Made by a program: the position numbers and the translations under genes. A stretch of DNA of 64,000 nt from Chaunax sp. Z400 (taxonomy: Eukaryota > Chordata > Actinopteri > Lophiiformes > Chaunacidae): positions 742,501 through 806,500 of the forward strand of contig CM075193.1 in assembly GCA_037577475.1 (NCBI GenBank), written 5' to 3'. Shown piece by piece: positions 45,526-64,000 of this stretch (positions are counted from its first letter, which is position 1; every line of letters begins with the position of its first letter). Below the pieces are notes generated by a model. It worked only from the letters and a program-made list of their open reading frames with translations, had not been told where the DNA came from and searched no databases.

Positions 45526-48500
45526 TCAGGGTTGTTTCTGCCCCATTTCCCTCCAGCTCTTCCACAGCAGCAGATCTCGACTCTTCCCCAAAGTGACGAG
45601 GCAACGCGGCAGCCTGAACCCGTTAAACTGTCCCACACCGTCGTCTCGACCCATCGCCAGCAACATGGTGACGTTACCTAGAAACCATTAACACAGACAG
45701 ACTATTGGTGAGACAGTCAATCAGCCAGTAACAAAAACTGGTCTGTGAGTGTACCTGTGCGATATGAGGTCAGCTCCTTTCTGCTCAGACTGTTGGCGAT
45801 GTTGCTAACGGCAACGGTGGCGTGCAGTCCGGCATGGTACGCCATCTTCGGCTCGTTGACATTGGCGCAGTCACCCACTGCAAAGACGTTGGCGAAGCCG
45901 TCGACCTGCAGGTGGTCGTTGACCATCAGAGCGCCATTATCGGCCAGACAACCGGCTGTCAAACAGATCGATCGAGATCAATTCAATTCATCCCGCAGGA
46001 TAAAATTGTCCCAAAGGATGACATCATCTCACATGATGACATCATCTCAGAAAATCATATCATCTCACATTATGACACCATCTCACAGGATGACATCATG
46101 ACATAGGATGCCATCATCCCACAATCATTTAAAGTTAATAAGAACAAAATGTTTATATTCTAATGACACAAACTACTAAAGAAAATAAACTCAGTGGTGT
46201 GTTTTTAAGTCCTATGAGTGTATTTGTGTATCTGTCTGTGTGTATTTGTGTATGTTTGTGTGTGCTTACAGAAGCTGGAGGCGTACGCTGCAGAGTTGAT
46301 CTTGAGTCCTATGCAGCTGATGATCAGATCTGAGGTCAGTCTGTCTCCTTTATCTGTGATGATGACCATGTTCTTCTGACACACGTTCAGCTGCAGCTCC
46401 GACAGGTTGGACACTTTGTGGCCTGAAACACACAACAGCTTCATAGAACCCTAGACAACCCAACACCAGTCTGCAGGTATGGATGTGTGTTCTTACCCAG
46501 CAGCAGCTCCACTCCTTTCTCCAGCAGGACCTCTTTGGCCTGCCGTCTGACGCTAGGATGCAGCTCCGGGTCGGCCAGAGCCATCTTGGAGTGGACTAGA
46601 ACCACCTGAACACCAGAGAGAAACATGAGAATATAACAGGATCAACACAGTCTCTGTCCTCCGTGTCTCATCCAGTAGGCCTCTTCTCTCCAGCATCTCC
46701 TGCCCCCCCCCACCTGACATCTGGTTAATCGGTTCTTCTACCTCAGACGCCTGAGACTTTAAGGTCTGCCTCAGAGCTTTCAGCTCTTACATCTGTACAA
46801 TAGAGAGCATTCTGTCTAGGAGGATCATCACCTGGATTGGAATCAGCACCAGTCAGGACCACCAGGACCAACATATCCATCAGTGCCTGACATGTCCTCC
46901 ACCCTCTGGTGAGTCTACAGTAGTTTAGGATATATGCTATGGAGAAGATGACCAGTTGTCAGAGTCACCTTCAAATCATCTTTACGTGGAAAAGTTGTTT
47001 TTTTTAAAAGAAAGATTTGCAGATAAAACTAAATATACTGAGCAACAGTAAAAACGCATAATTATATAAGGGTTTCATGCAGTCCTGTTCATATTAAATA
47101 TCAAAGGTAAATTATGGTTCACACATCTTTATTCACACTTTAACCATACAGAAAAATCAGTTTTGTACAATTAGTGGTTGTTGCCTTAGTGTTGACAAGT
47201 CAAAAAGTGTGGATGGTGATACAGAGAACAACAACAACAGTCAGTAACGCGTGTGATCACCTCCAGCATTTATCACAGCGTCACATCTCCTTTGCATGGA
47301 ATTGATAAGACGGTTAATCTGGACTTGGAGGATGACATGCCATTCTTCCTGCAGTGCTGTGACAAGTTGTTCATGTGTTGCTGGAGCAGGATCACTCCAT
47401 TTCACCAGACGATCCAGAACATCCCACAGATGCTCTATTGGGTTGAGATCTGATGAAAATGCTGGCCAAGGAAGGACAGCGACATTGTTCTGGTCCAGGT
47501 AGGCTACTCCTGACAGACATGAGCCACATGTGGTCTGGGATTGTCATGCATAAAGGTGATGCCGGATTGCTGTATCCTGGGAATGATATGTGGACCTAGG
47601 ACCGTGTCTCGGTAACGGATAGCTGTCAGTGTACCGTGGATGTGGACAAGGTCTGACCACCATCCATTAGCAATGGCTCCCCACATCATGACACTACCAC
47701 CAAAATGGTCCACTTCCTGAATGTATGCTGCAGGATAGAGTTCCCCGCGGTGACGATACACACGCCTACAACCATCAGCTCTGTGGAAGTTAAATCTGGA
47801 CTTGCCACAAATGTGATCTCTGTGCAATGCGCCATAACATCTGTAACATCTGTGCTACACGTGTCTGCTGAGTTTCGACCATCAGCATCATCAGCATCCC
47901 AACTGCCTGGTCAATGGAAGCCATGGCATCATCAGTTGTTTCAGTAGGACATTAATTAGACCCGGGATTTTATTGCCTTGGCCAGGTCTTTTCAATCATG
48001 CACAAAAAAATGTCACCAACATCATCGTTTACTCTGAAATGCACCAATGACTGTTATTTCTGTTATGACTGAATGATGGTTGTTCATAATTTAACATGTT
48101 TTGGTTGTGGGAACTTAAAAAAGTCATTTCAGTGTATCACATGCTTGGGTTTTTAAAATGATGCGCTTCTAAAGTTGCTCAGCATATTAAACAACACAAC
48201 TACTCATCATGGTTAATATACGAGTAAAGTTTGGTGGAACTAGAATCTATAGTTTATGAGATACGCTCCAGATGAAAAATGATCATGGTTGGACCGATGA
48301 CTACATCCCTGACAGCAAATTGACCACGGTGGCTGTTTCAGCAAACTCTGAAGAATAAAACAACAGAATAAACTTCCATCATCAAAAACAACTAACAGAG
48401 GTCAGAGCTGACAGTGACTCTCACATCTGATCAGAGGTCAGTTTGTCATCACCTTCTTCTCTGGATACTCTGTCTTGATCTCAGCAGCCATCTCCACACC

Positions 48501-50679
48501 GGTTGACCCTCCTCCGACCACCAGAAGAGAGTCTGCAGCCTGAACCTGAACACACACACACACAGGTTGTCATGAACCGTCTCCCTGCAGACTTCTCAGT
48601 ATTCGTCCCGTCATCGTACCTGTGTGACAAAGTCCTCGTAGGTCTGGATGGCGGTCTGATACGACGCCACAGCGTTGAACTTTCCAGGGAATGCTCCATC
48701 AGTCCCAGTACACAAGATGAGGTGGGAGTACTGGATCTCCTGCAGGAAGAAACTGGATCATCAGGTCACAGATTCATTAAACCAACCAGTGTTAAACCAG
48801 TATGACATCCCGTCTCCTCACCGCCCCGCCCTCCAAGATGACCGTCTGCCTGTCGGTGTCGACGCGCTCCACTCGGCCCTGAACAAAACTGTCTCCGAAC
48901 GTGTCGGCGTACGGGATGAAGGTCCTCTGAGCGAAGCCTGTAGGATGAGATGGGGTCAAAGGTCATGTCTGCACTCTGACATCATCACAGTTATCATTGT
49001 TCTGATTGGCTACAGATGGTCACCTATCTGAGCTCACTGTGACACCTAAATATTCACAATAAAAATATGCCTTGAAGGTTGATTCAGAAGCAACTGGACT
49101 TCTTTTTGTAGCTTGAAGACGTTTCACCTCTCATCCGAGAGGCTTCATCAGTTCTAAACTGTTGGTACGGGGTCAGGATATTTATCCTCTGTGAGATGTA
49201 AACTACCGTGAGAGTCGTTAAGTAACCTGTTCCCTTTCCTTTTCTTCTTGGTCCTTCCCAGTCCTATTGTGTGTCGTTGGGGTTGCTGGGACCAGCAATC
49301 TCTCGTATGCATATTGAGCCATTATGTGGGTCGTTAGCATAACGATGGTGAAACCGGCGTGGAAGAGAAGTCAGGACTGCATTGTATGTAAGTAAGAGGT
49401 GATGACGTAAACCCCCACCCCTGTTCAGAGATGGTCGTTCCAATTTGACATAGATGGATTCTTTCACTCCTCTCTCAAACCATCTCTTCTCCCTGTCCAG
49501 AATGTGAAAAAAATCAGATGAGAGGTGAAACGTCTTCAAGCTAACAAAAGAAGTCCACTTGCTTCTGAATCAACCTTCAAGGATTACCATGACCTGGATG
49601 ACTGAGAATCTACACAAAATAAAAATATGTATTATTATATTCGTTATTTTCATAATAATGATACAACTACTTTAGTTAGTTATTAATTTAAAAGTATTTT
49701 AAGAAAATTGTTAATTGTTCCTTTATTGTTTTGTAAAGCACTCTATGTTTGAAAAGTGTAACACAAATTAAGTTTACAACAATAGTGATAATCATATTAA
49801 TCTTTAGACTTCATACGCCGTCCATTTTATGTTGAGGGATGAATACAAAATAAAAGTGATGAGAAACAAAATTAAAAAACTAAAATTAAAAATTTAATTT
49901 AAATTTTAAAAATATATTCTAAAGATAAAGGTATGAAAAATAGAATACTCAAATGAAAAATGAAATAGTAAAATAAAAGTAAAGTAAAACTCAAAATAAT
50001 AACAGAACTAAAAGTTTAAAAAAACAAGATTAAAAAGATTGTGTGATCATTAACATAAAAAACAAAAGCAAAATTATCATTAAAATTAAGACTTGCCAAA
50101 AAGATTAAATATTGAACTAATTACAAATTATAATTAAATAATAGTAAAATTAAAAAAAACATATTTTAACAAAATTAATATAGTTGGAAGTAGAAGTTAC
50201 AATAAAATGAACAACAAAATGTGGTCACACACATAAAAGTAAAAATAAAAAACAAAACATTCATCAAAATAAAGGTAAGATCATCAGATAAAGAATATTA
50301 GATGAATAAATATTACAGAAAAAAATCTGAAAATACATAAATTAAAATTGGATAATAAAAACAATAAATTATACTAAATAAAATCTTTAAAAAAAAGACA
50401 ATTATAGAACTCATTCATAGAATTGGATGAAAAACTTGAAAAAAAAAGAAAAACAAAACAAAACAAAAACGTTTTCATTAAACTAGACCGATAGTGTGTG
50501 GTACCAGGCTGAACCGACGCTCTCAGCGCCGCCACGTTGTGATGAAAAGCGTCTCTCATGTCGATCAGAGTGAAACTGAGTCCTCGAGATTTCAGCTGCT
50601 GAGCCGCCGCAATTCCTCCAAATCCACCACCAACGATGACAACATGGACGTCCTTGACCGATGAGGCCCCGCCCCCCAT
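45526..50679 (-). CDS. aifm2: Apoptosis-inducing factor mitochondria-associated 2 / ferroptosis suppressor protein 1
   Basis: FAD-dependent NAD(P)H:CoQ oxidoreductase that regenerates ubiquinol at membranes and protects lipids from peroxidation. Minus-strand exons: 50679-50505, 48937-48822, 48739-48620, 48539-48453, 46605-46497, 46422-46270, 45955-45755, 45677-45526 (TGA). Phases join to 370 aa; the human protein is 373. Seen: MGGGASS N-terminus with Gly2 fit for N-myristoylation, FAD dinucleotide motif VIVGGGFGG, FHHNVAALRASV, second nucleotide motif LLVVGGGSTGVEMAAEI, ALADPELHPSVR, CIGLKINSAAY, VFAVGDCANV and the C-terminal ending WREMGQKQP. The ATG lies two bases after an acceptor (CTGCAG|TCATGG), so the leader is on a separate exon. 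Intron 4 carries a Tc1 element and intron 1 a Penelope-like fragment. Confidence 0.96.
45985..46110 (+). repeat. Short degenerate tandem repeat in aifm2 intron 6
   Basis: Repeats of GATGACATCATCTCACA with changes. TGACATCA is CRE/AP-1-like by sequence, but no role is implied. Confidence 0.7.
46780..46905 (+). mobile_element. Possible LINE fragment in aifm2 intron 4
   Basis: CAATAGAGAGCATTCTGTC and GATCATCACCTGGATTGGAA resemble a Rex/CR1 ORF2 segment (ESIL...ITTW). Short and uncertain. Confidence 0.35.
47036..48184 (-). mobile_element. Tc1/mariner transposon, degenerate
   Basis: Inverted ends TACTGAGCAAC (47036) and GTTGCTCAGCA (to 48184) are flanked by TA. Minus-strand transposase remnants: SRFNFHRADGCRRVYRHRGE, HFGGSVMMWGAIANGWW, FMHDNPRPHVAHVCQE, then in another frame SDLNPIEHLWDVL. 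The position of the first DDE aspartate (normally just before ESRF) reads CGKSRF, so it is lost, and a frameshift follows HVCQE. It sits in aifm2 intron 4. Confidence 0.85.
49075..49600 (-). mobile_element. Penelope-like element 3' fragment
   Basis: The minus-strand frame 49539-49264 (SDFFHILDREKRWFERGVKE..., SLNRGGGLRHHL) resembles the GIY-YIG end of Penelope-like ORFs. About 65 bp at each side (GAAGGTTGATTCAGAAGCAA...GAAGACGTTTCACCTCTCAT) are inverted repeats of each other. It lies in aifm2 intron 1. Confidence 0.65.
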
Positions 50680-50689
50680 GACTGCAGAG

Positions 50690-52010
50690 ACAGCATGACA
50701 TCATCGTTAGAGTGGAGGGGAGCTGGAATATTGTCTGAAAAAATCTTCTCTTTAAATTGCACTCACTCCCTCAGTTTTCACTCCACATCCATAATGTTGA
50801 CACGAAAACGCAGCTTGTGCTGGTTCTAGTGATGCTAATTTGGAAACTAACAGACATACACTTATGACTCAGGGAGGCCCTGAACAGGAACTCCAACCAA
50901 CTGCATCATCAGCTCCCATTTTAACTTTGACCTGAAAATTCTGTAGGAAAGCAGACAGTAGCAGTTTTCTCTCTGGCTGTAATCATGTTTAACTTTATCC
51001 ATACAGATTATAGATCTACATGTTCAGCAACTTCTTAGGATGCTGTGCTTATTTTAACAATACCACCTACAGTTTTTGAATCAGGCTGTCTTGTTCAAGT
51101 GCTGCTTTATGGGCTTTCTCTCCTCAATATGTCAGCATTTGAAATATGTAACATTTTCCGGACCAATGTTAGTGTGTAACTAATTACATTAACTCGAGTT
51201 TAAAATTCAGGTACTTATAGTTTTCTTGAGAATTTGCATTTAACTTTATACGACCACTCTACTACACCTCAGAGGTAAATACTGTAAATATTTTTTATTC
51301 CACTACATCTAGCAGGGCTAATTACTTTATACCAAGTCTGTCCAGATGTGTTGATTTTTATACTAATCCTAAAACATCACATCTAATATCAGTACACTGT
51401 CAGGGAACATTTTACTGCACTGTGAGTACTTTTACTACAACTTCTTGAAGTACATTTTGATGACAATACTTTGATACCTTTACTTCAGTAGTATTTTGAG
51501 AGGTTTTCAGTAACTTCTCTGAACAGGAAGTGTTTCCTCAGCGTGCCGTTATTGTAACAGGAAATGATCTACTGTTTGTGCTTGTTTTGTTTTTTCTAAT
51601 CAACTTTATTGAAGTGTAAAATATACAATACTATCAATATGGCAGATAACATCGTAAAAACACACTTCATAAACAGACATCAGACAAGCATTATATTACA
51701 CAAACAAACAAATAATGCATTTACGGGATTGTATAAACAAAAAGGATAATGGACTAAATTAGAAAGATGTGTAAGACAACAGAAAAATAAAATGAAAACA
51801 AAACACTAGGAGTTTTCAGCAAGTTTAAGTTCATCTATTAAGTTCCAGAGTTTCACAGCATTTTTCTTCTTCATTAATTTCAGTGAAAGGAAATAATGAC
51901 ACAGGTCCTTGTGGGAGCTGGGTTGAGTTTTAAGTAATCTATTCTTATGTAAGAAGAATTTACCAAGGATAACGACCAGGATAACTTCCTGGATAACAAC
52001 CAGGAAGTGA
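50690..52010. other. aifm2 leader intron
   Basis: No exon. 51590-51960 is A-rich on plus and repeat-like (an inverted LINE tail is possible). Confidence 0.45.
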
Positions 52011-52016
52011 ACTCAC

Positions 52017-52200
52017 CTGCTGCAGGTACAAATGTTTGATTGATCAAACGCGAGCTCGTCTGATCTTCTCTGATGTTTCCTTCCCTGAGCGGCCCTCTGA
52101 GGTCACCAGCTCTCCACCAATCACAGCTCAGGTCTGTCTAAGCGACAGGGCGGGCTTTTCTGTTGCCTTTATGTGCTGGAGGAAAAGTTAGACTCCAATA
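52017..52200 (-). promoter_or_regulatory. aifm2: Candidate aifm2 promoter and untranslated exon 1
   Basis: On the minus strand the donor CAGCAG|GTGAGT ends a possible leader exon at 52017, suited to splice to the acceptor two bases before the aifm2 ATG. Upstream are a CCAAT-type site (CCAAT on plus at 52117-52121) and a GC box (GGGCGGG, 52148-52154). The length of the exon is unknown. Confidence 0.5.
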
Positions 52201-52399
52201 TTCTCCATTAAAAACTTACAAATTAAAGTGAAAACATCGAATTAAATGATTAGGAAAAAACAGGCTGAAGGAATTACAAACCATATTAGATGATATATAT
52301 CTTAAGAAGGCTTCTTTGTAAGATCACAAAGAAAGGAAGGTAAATTCATAATAACATTAGGTATCAGATCTACTTGACTACAGCGATATAATAAGAGAG

Positions 52400-52570
52400 T
52401 GGGTTTATTTTATTTTTAGATTTTTACAAAGCATTTGATTCTGTTGAACACCCCTTCAATCTGGAACCTCTACAGTATTTCGGATTTGGAGAAATTCATT
52501 GGTGTAATAGGGATGCTGTACAATAGAATTAATAGTTCTGTTGTGCTAGGACAGGGCACATGTTCCAGAT
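52400..52570 (+). mobile_element. LINE-1-like reverse-transcriptase fragment
   Basis: Translation in shifting frames gives DFYKAFDSVEHPF, then YFGFGEKFIGVIGMLYN and NSSVVLGQGT-like pieces, the order found in L1/Tx1 reverse transcriptases. Short and degraded. Confidence 0.55.
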
Positions 52571-52748
52571 TTAAAAGTAAAATAAAATAAAGACAATATA
52601 AAAAAATACAGGCCATGCTGCATCTTCAAATGTTTTGTTTTGTCGAAACTCAAAGATGTTCACTTTAATACTGTAGAAGACAAAAAAACTGAAACATTTA
52701 GACCAAATCTGAAGCTGTCATTTCTCTTTGAAAAATGAGAAATGTTAA

Positions 52749-53070
52749 TGGTGTGCTCCCACTCAACTAACAGCCTAGGCGTACAAAATGCATTCCACCT
52801 AAAATGCGGCATATCAATTAATAAATATAATTTTATTATTTGGTCATGTTTCAATGCATAATTCAAACAAAAACATGCCTAATGAAAGGGAATTCCGTGG
52901 GTAGATTTGTTTTGGATTTCTCCTACCTGGCCGCCATTTCCCTGCAGTGTCATGTCTCTTATATGAGTTAAAATATGAGTTATATCAGGCTGTGGAATAG
53001 CATTTGTCCTAGTGAATAAAAATATTGTGGTTACTTTTTAAAAAGGAAAATAATGAGTGGGAGTATACCT
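52749..53070 (+). mobile_element. TTAA-flanked non-autonomous DNA transposon, short copy
   Basis: Bounded by TTAA at 52745-52748 and 53071-53074, with ends TGCTCCCACTCA and TGAGTGGGAG. It lacks about 300 bp of the middle of the 40.8-kb copy (roughly 40999-41304). It lies between aifm2 and ninl. Confidence 0.78.
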
Positions 53071-53074
53071 TTAA

Positions 53075-54850
53075 TTGTCTGCTGATCATTTCAAAACTAT
53101 TTTCTGCTGTTGTTTAGAAAAAACTTCTACAGTTGTTTTTGGTTTGAAGACGAAGTACTTACTGTTAATGCTAATGTGACTTATTCTGTTAATAAACATG
53201 ATTTAAGATATTGTTATGGTATGAAGAAATGGGGAAACACTGGTTTTGTTATTAGGTTTTTAACAGCCAATAATTTTTAGTAATAACAGATGTTGATACG
53301 TGCAGGAAACAATTATATTTATTCTGAGTAAATAGTGATTGTTTTTACGAGCAGCAGCGCCTCTGAGTGGCTGAACTCCACACTACAGACTCTTTTTTTC
53401 TTTCTTCGTCAAAATGTCACATTGACGCAGTAAAGACAGGAAATGGATAATTTAGTCAAAAATAAAAGTAATGTCGCTTCAATGAAAACAGTTTATACTT
53501 ATAATGGGCTCTTTTTTGAGTCTTCATCCTTAATTTGATGAGTCTTTGATTGCAAGGGAAACTTAATGTTTCAAACTTAATTCAACCTACAGATATTGAA
53601 TATAGTATTATTACTAAAGACAGGAAGGACTAACAGCATCACTGAAAAAATTATAAAATACTGTCAAAAAATAAAATAAAGGACTATGATGTTTATTTTT
53701 AATTACATGAACATTTTAAGTTAAATTAGTGTTAATTACTTCTGACCTGAAGTACTTTAGTCAACAAACATGGTATGTAAGAAATGAGCTTTTGAGATGT
53801 TTTGACATTTGACAACAATAATAATAATACATTTTATTTATTTAGCACTTTTCAAGTATAACAGTGTTTTACAAAACAAAATAAAATGGTTGACAAACAA
53901 TGATGAAAAAGTATTAAAACCATTTGAAGGTTCTACAACTTTGAACAAAGGGAACAACTTGAGTTCAGTGTCTGTGCATTAGAATATATTCCTTATACAT
54001 ATGTATATTTATTTACATAACTCAAGACTATCTTTTTTTAATTATTTCATTATCAGAGGGTGTACATAATTATTAGTATTTCGGGTTTTTTAATCGCACA
54101 AGCAAACTATTTTAGGATCCATTAATGTAATATATATTATTTTTTGTTACTGATGCCTTAAACCAGCTAATGGATAAAGTTCCCAAAACTACGGGTAAAT
54201 AGATATTAGATATTAAATAGATATTTAACTGGGGGAGCTTAAACAGTCTCAGATACATTTTTACTTTAATTAATATTAAATAACACAGTTCTGTCTAATT
54301 ACTAAAATAATCATCTCTGGAAACAAAAGTCAGAAAAGCTCCAGTTGGGCCATGTTCTCCTGTTTGCTGAGCCCAGCTTTGCCCAGTTCTCTCAAGAGAT
54401 TGCTTTGGCATCGCTTGGAGCTTCAGATGATGCTGTACAAAAACTGGCTACTGTGAGAAAACACACACAGACACACTAATCCCAGGTTTTATTCCTTACA
54501 ACATGCAATTCTATTCAGCTGACTGTCCTTTTGAAATATGGGTTGCTTTCAAACAACGGCACACATTTGTTTGTCAGTTCATCGAAGTTGAATGTTTTTT
54601 GTAGTTTTGTGGTTTTGTTTTGTTTGCACAAGTGAATCTACTGATGATGTCATTCCATTGGACTGAAGTGATTTTTCCACAAACTGTGGTTATTTTAAAT
54701 GTTGATGTGAGTATTTGCAGCATTGCAATGGAAAGTGTTATAGATTTATGAAAAATGTATACTAAGCAAGAGTAGAATCGCAGGATAAGCGGTGACAGAA
54801 AACGAATGAATGTTGGTATTATTAATAAAAACTTTTATTTTCACGAGTAG
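53075..54850. other. Intergenic, aifm2 to ninl
   Basis: AT-rich. A common repeat fragment (CATTTTATTTATTTAGCAC) lies near 53830. No gene. Confidence 0.45.
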
Positions 54851-54854
54851 CGGA

Positions 54855-55036
54855 TGTACCGGAAGCTCCTTTCTGTGTATCACCGTAAGCTTCAAGCGGC
54901 GATAGTCGTCGTTGCCAGTCTGCGCCGTTCCTCTCGGTCCATGTCGGTGGTCTAACGGCGGACTGTCCGGAGCTCCGGGAACTCATTCATGGAGGAAACG
55001 TGAAGTTTTACCGGAGAGAACCGGACTTTTCTCGCG
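54855..55036 (+). promoter_or_regulatory. ninl: ninl promoter and noncoding exon 1
   Basis: A CpG-rich block holds an ETS-type site (CCGGAAG, 54859-54865) and ends at donor CTCGCG|GTAAGAAAC after 55036. The next acceptor, TTCTCCAG before 56545, opens the exon holding the ninl ATG. Short frames (MSVV, MEET) occur in the leader. Confidence 0.6.
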
Positions 55037-56573
55037 GTAAGAAACGTAGCGTTAGCCAACTTTAAACTCACAACCGAGTATCAGGTACTTATGCTACTTA
55101 CCGTTAACTCGGCGGACACCGTAAAGTGTCCGTTAGTAACGGAGTAGCTTCACGGTCCAGTGTAACAGACCCAAACAAAATTTTTATCTTATTTGTGACG
55201 CGTTTTCTGTAATCATTTGGCCGCGAGCCTTTTGTTCATGCGGCTCGCGCCTCCGTTCCCATGGTGAAGCTTCATCAGCTCGCGAGACTCAGCGGAGACG
55301 TCAACCGTGTATTTTTACTTTAACGATACTCGGAGACTAATAGTCTATTAGTGCATGTATTGAGTTGCTGTATGACGTAATACTCCATACGTTACTTTAT
55401 CACCTGACTTTAAAAAAGAGTATAAATACTAAGGTAACGTCACACCTTCATATCTTGCATCCAGAATTTACTCGAGTAAAAATACAAAAGTATTGGGGTA
55501 CTTAAAGTACTTATTAAACAAAATGACCCATCTCAGAATATTATTACATTTTAATGATTTTATATATTGCGCAAAACAAGTCTCAATAAAATTTTATTTT
55601 AATTCAGATAAATTTAATCGACTAAGTAGTAAAGTATTATTGTGAGGTAGAATTCTAATACTAAATTAAATAAAGTAGAAACGTTGTAATCAGTGAATTA
55701 TTGTCATGTTTAGTGAAAATAATGAATATTGATTGATTATAGACTATCATCTCAGCTTTACTGTTGCCTGTTTTTGTCCAGTGGTTCTAGTCTTTGAGAA
55801 ATGTGTCTTCAAGTGAAGGTCTATAGTGTTCCTGTCAGTCGGTGATGAAGATGATGGTCAGACAGATTAGTGACTATATAAGAGACTCACAGAGGGAGAG
55901 GAGCTGATCTGTGGTCAGTTTAATCCTCCTGTAATCACTGGACTTCTGCTCATCACATCTGTATTCACTGGTTTGTTGCCTGTTTTAACAGACAGTACGT
56001 CAGGAAATACTTATCAAATATAATAAACATACTTATTGAACTGTTTCAGTCATGTGACACCACTGCTGTCAATTATAGTTTGTATTGATCACTATTAATA
56101 ATAATAATGACTGTTATAAATGACTCCACCATGGAGGAGCTAGCCCTTGTAGCATTTAATTATATTTTTAGTTATTTACACTTCATTGATGTCATCTCAT
56201 TTCATACATCATCATGTTCATGTAGTTTGATCTGTATGATGGGATGATGTGGTATGATGATTTCTTATATTCAGTTGATCTAACTTATCTTAATTTATGT
56301 CTTCTTTTTCATCATGTCTGTTGACCTATCTCTGTCATATATTTAGCATTGTTTCATATTGTGTTGTATCATATCGTATAGTATTTTATATCCAGGCTCT
56401 GTACAAAGTGTTGAAAGTTTGGAAAATGTTTAATCTTAAGTGCCATGATTTTAAGATTTTATATATGTTTTAATTTGAAAATCCTCCTTGAGCTGTGTTG
56501 CTTATCTACATACAGTCCATCCTGTGATGATTTCTCTTCTCCAGGTGTTGGTGTGATAGCGTGATGCGTTGGG

Positions 56574-63989
<7,416 letters not shown>

Positions 63990-64000
63990 GTGAGACTCCG

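Overview
The window is nuclear DNA of a ray-finned fish, most likely a teleost. The evidence is vertebrate exon-intron genes with GT/AG introns, long (CA)n/(GT)n arrays, and many teleost-type transposable elements: L2/Rex-like LINEs, a tRNA-derived SINE, Tc1, hAT-like, TTAA-flanked and Penelope-like pieces. There are no bacterial-style operons. Four protein-coding genes are supported by exon-by-exon translation with phase-consistent splice sites.

Layout. (1) psd (EFA6A, an Arf6 exchange factor) is on the minus strand. Eleven coding exons lie between 27225 and 4868. They encode a very long N-terminal region and the Sec7 domain; the PH and C-terminal exons lie beyond the left edge. Candidate untranslated first exons are near 36.8-36.5 kb and 30.7 kb. 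Two further short exons inside psd introns, at 14759-14677 and 1083-877, start with ATG and end at good donors. Both are in the right phase to join the next psd exon, so they look like internal alternative starts: one giving a Sec7-only N-terminus, one skipping Sec7. (2) An ELOVL6-like fatty-acid elongase is on the plus strand, four exons from 39460 to 44051, 268 aa. (3) aifm2 (FSP1, the CoQ oxidoreductase) is on the minus strand, eight exons from 50679 to 45526, 370 aa, tail-to-tail with the elongase. (4) ninl (ninein-like) is on the plus strand; its first coding exons run from 56574 to 63989 and continue off the right edge.

The genes do not form a pathway. Both the elongase and FSP1 act on lipids, but nothing in the DNA shows co-regulation. 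The rest is intron and intergenic DNA rich in repeats. The most unusual is a dispersed family in which about 150-390 bp of 28S rRNA sequence is joined at a fixed point to a non-ribosomal tail (22868-23700 and 61131-61603, opposite orientations). Other notable structures are tandem duplication of a 5' splice site in ninl, a (GU)n tract serving as the whole pyrimidine tract of a Sec7 exon, a hAT-like element nested in another, and a SINE sharing its 3' tail with the LINE next to it.

I see no novel multi-gene system. The best leads are the alternative psd starts and the 28S-derived element. All identifications come from reading the sequence and remembered family features; no database search was run.
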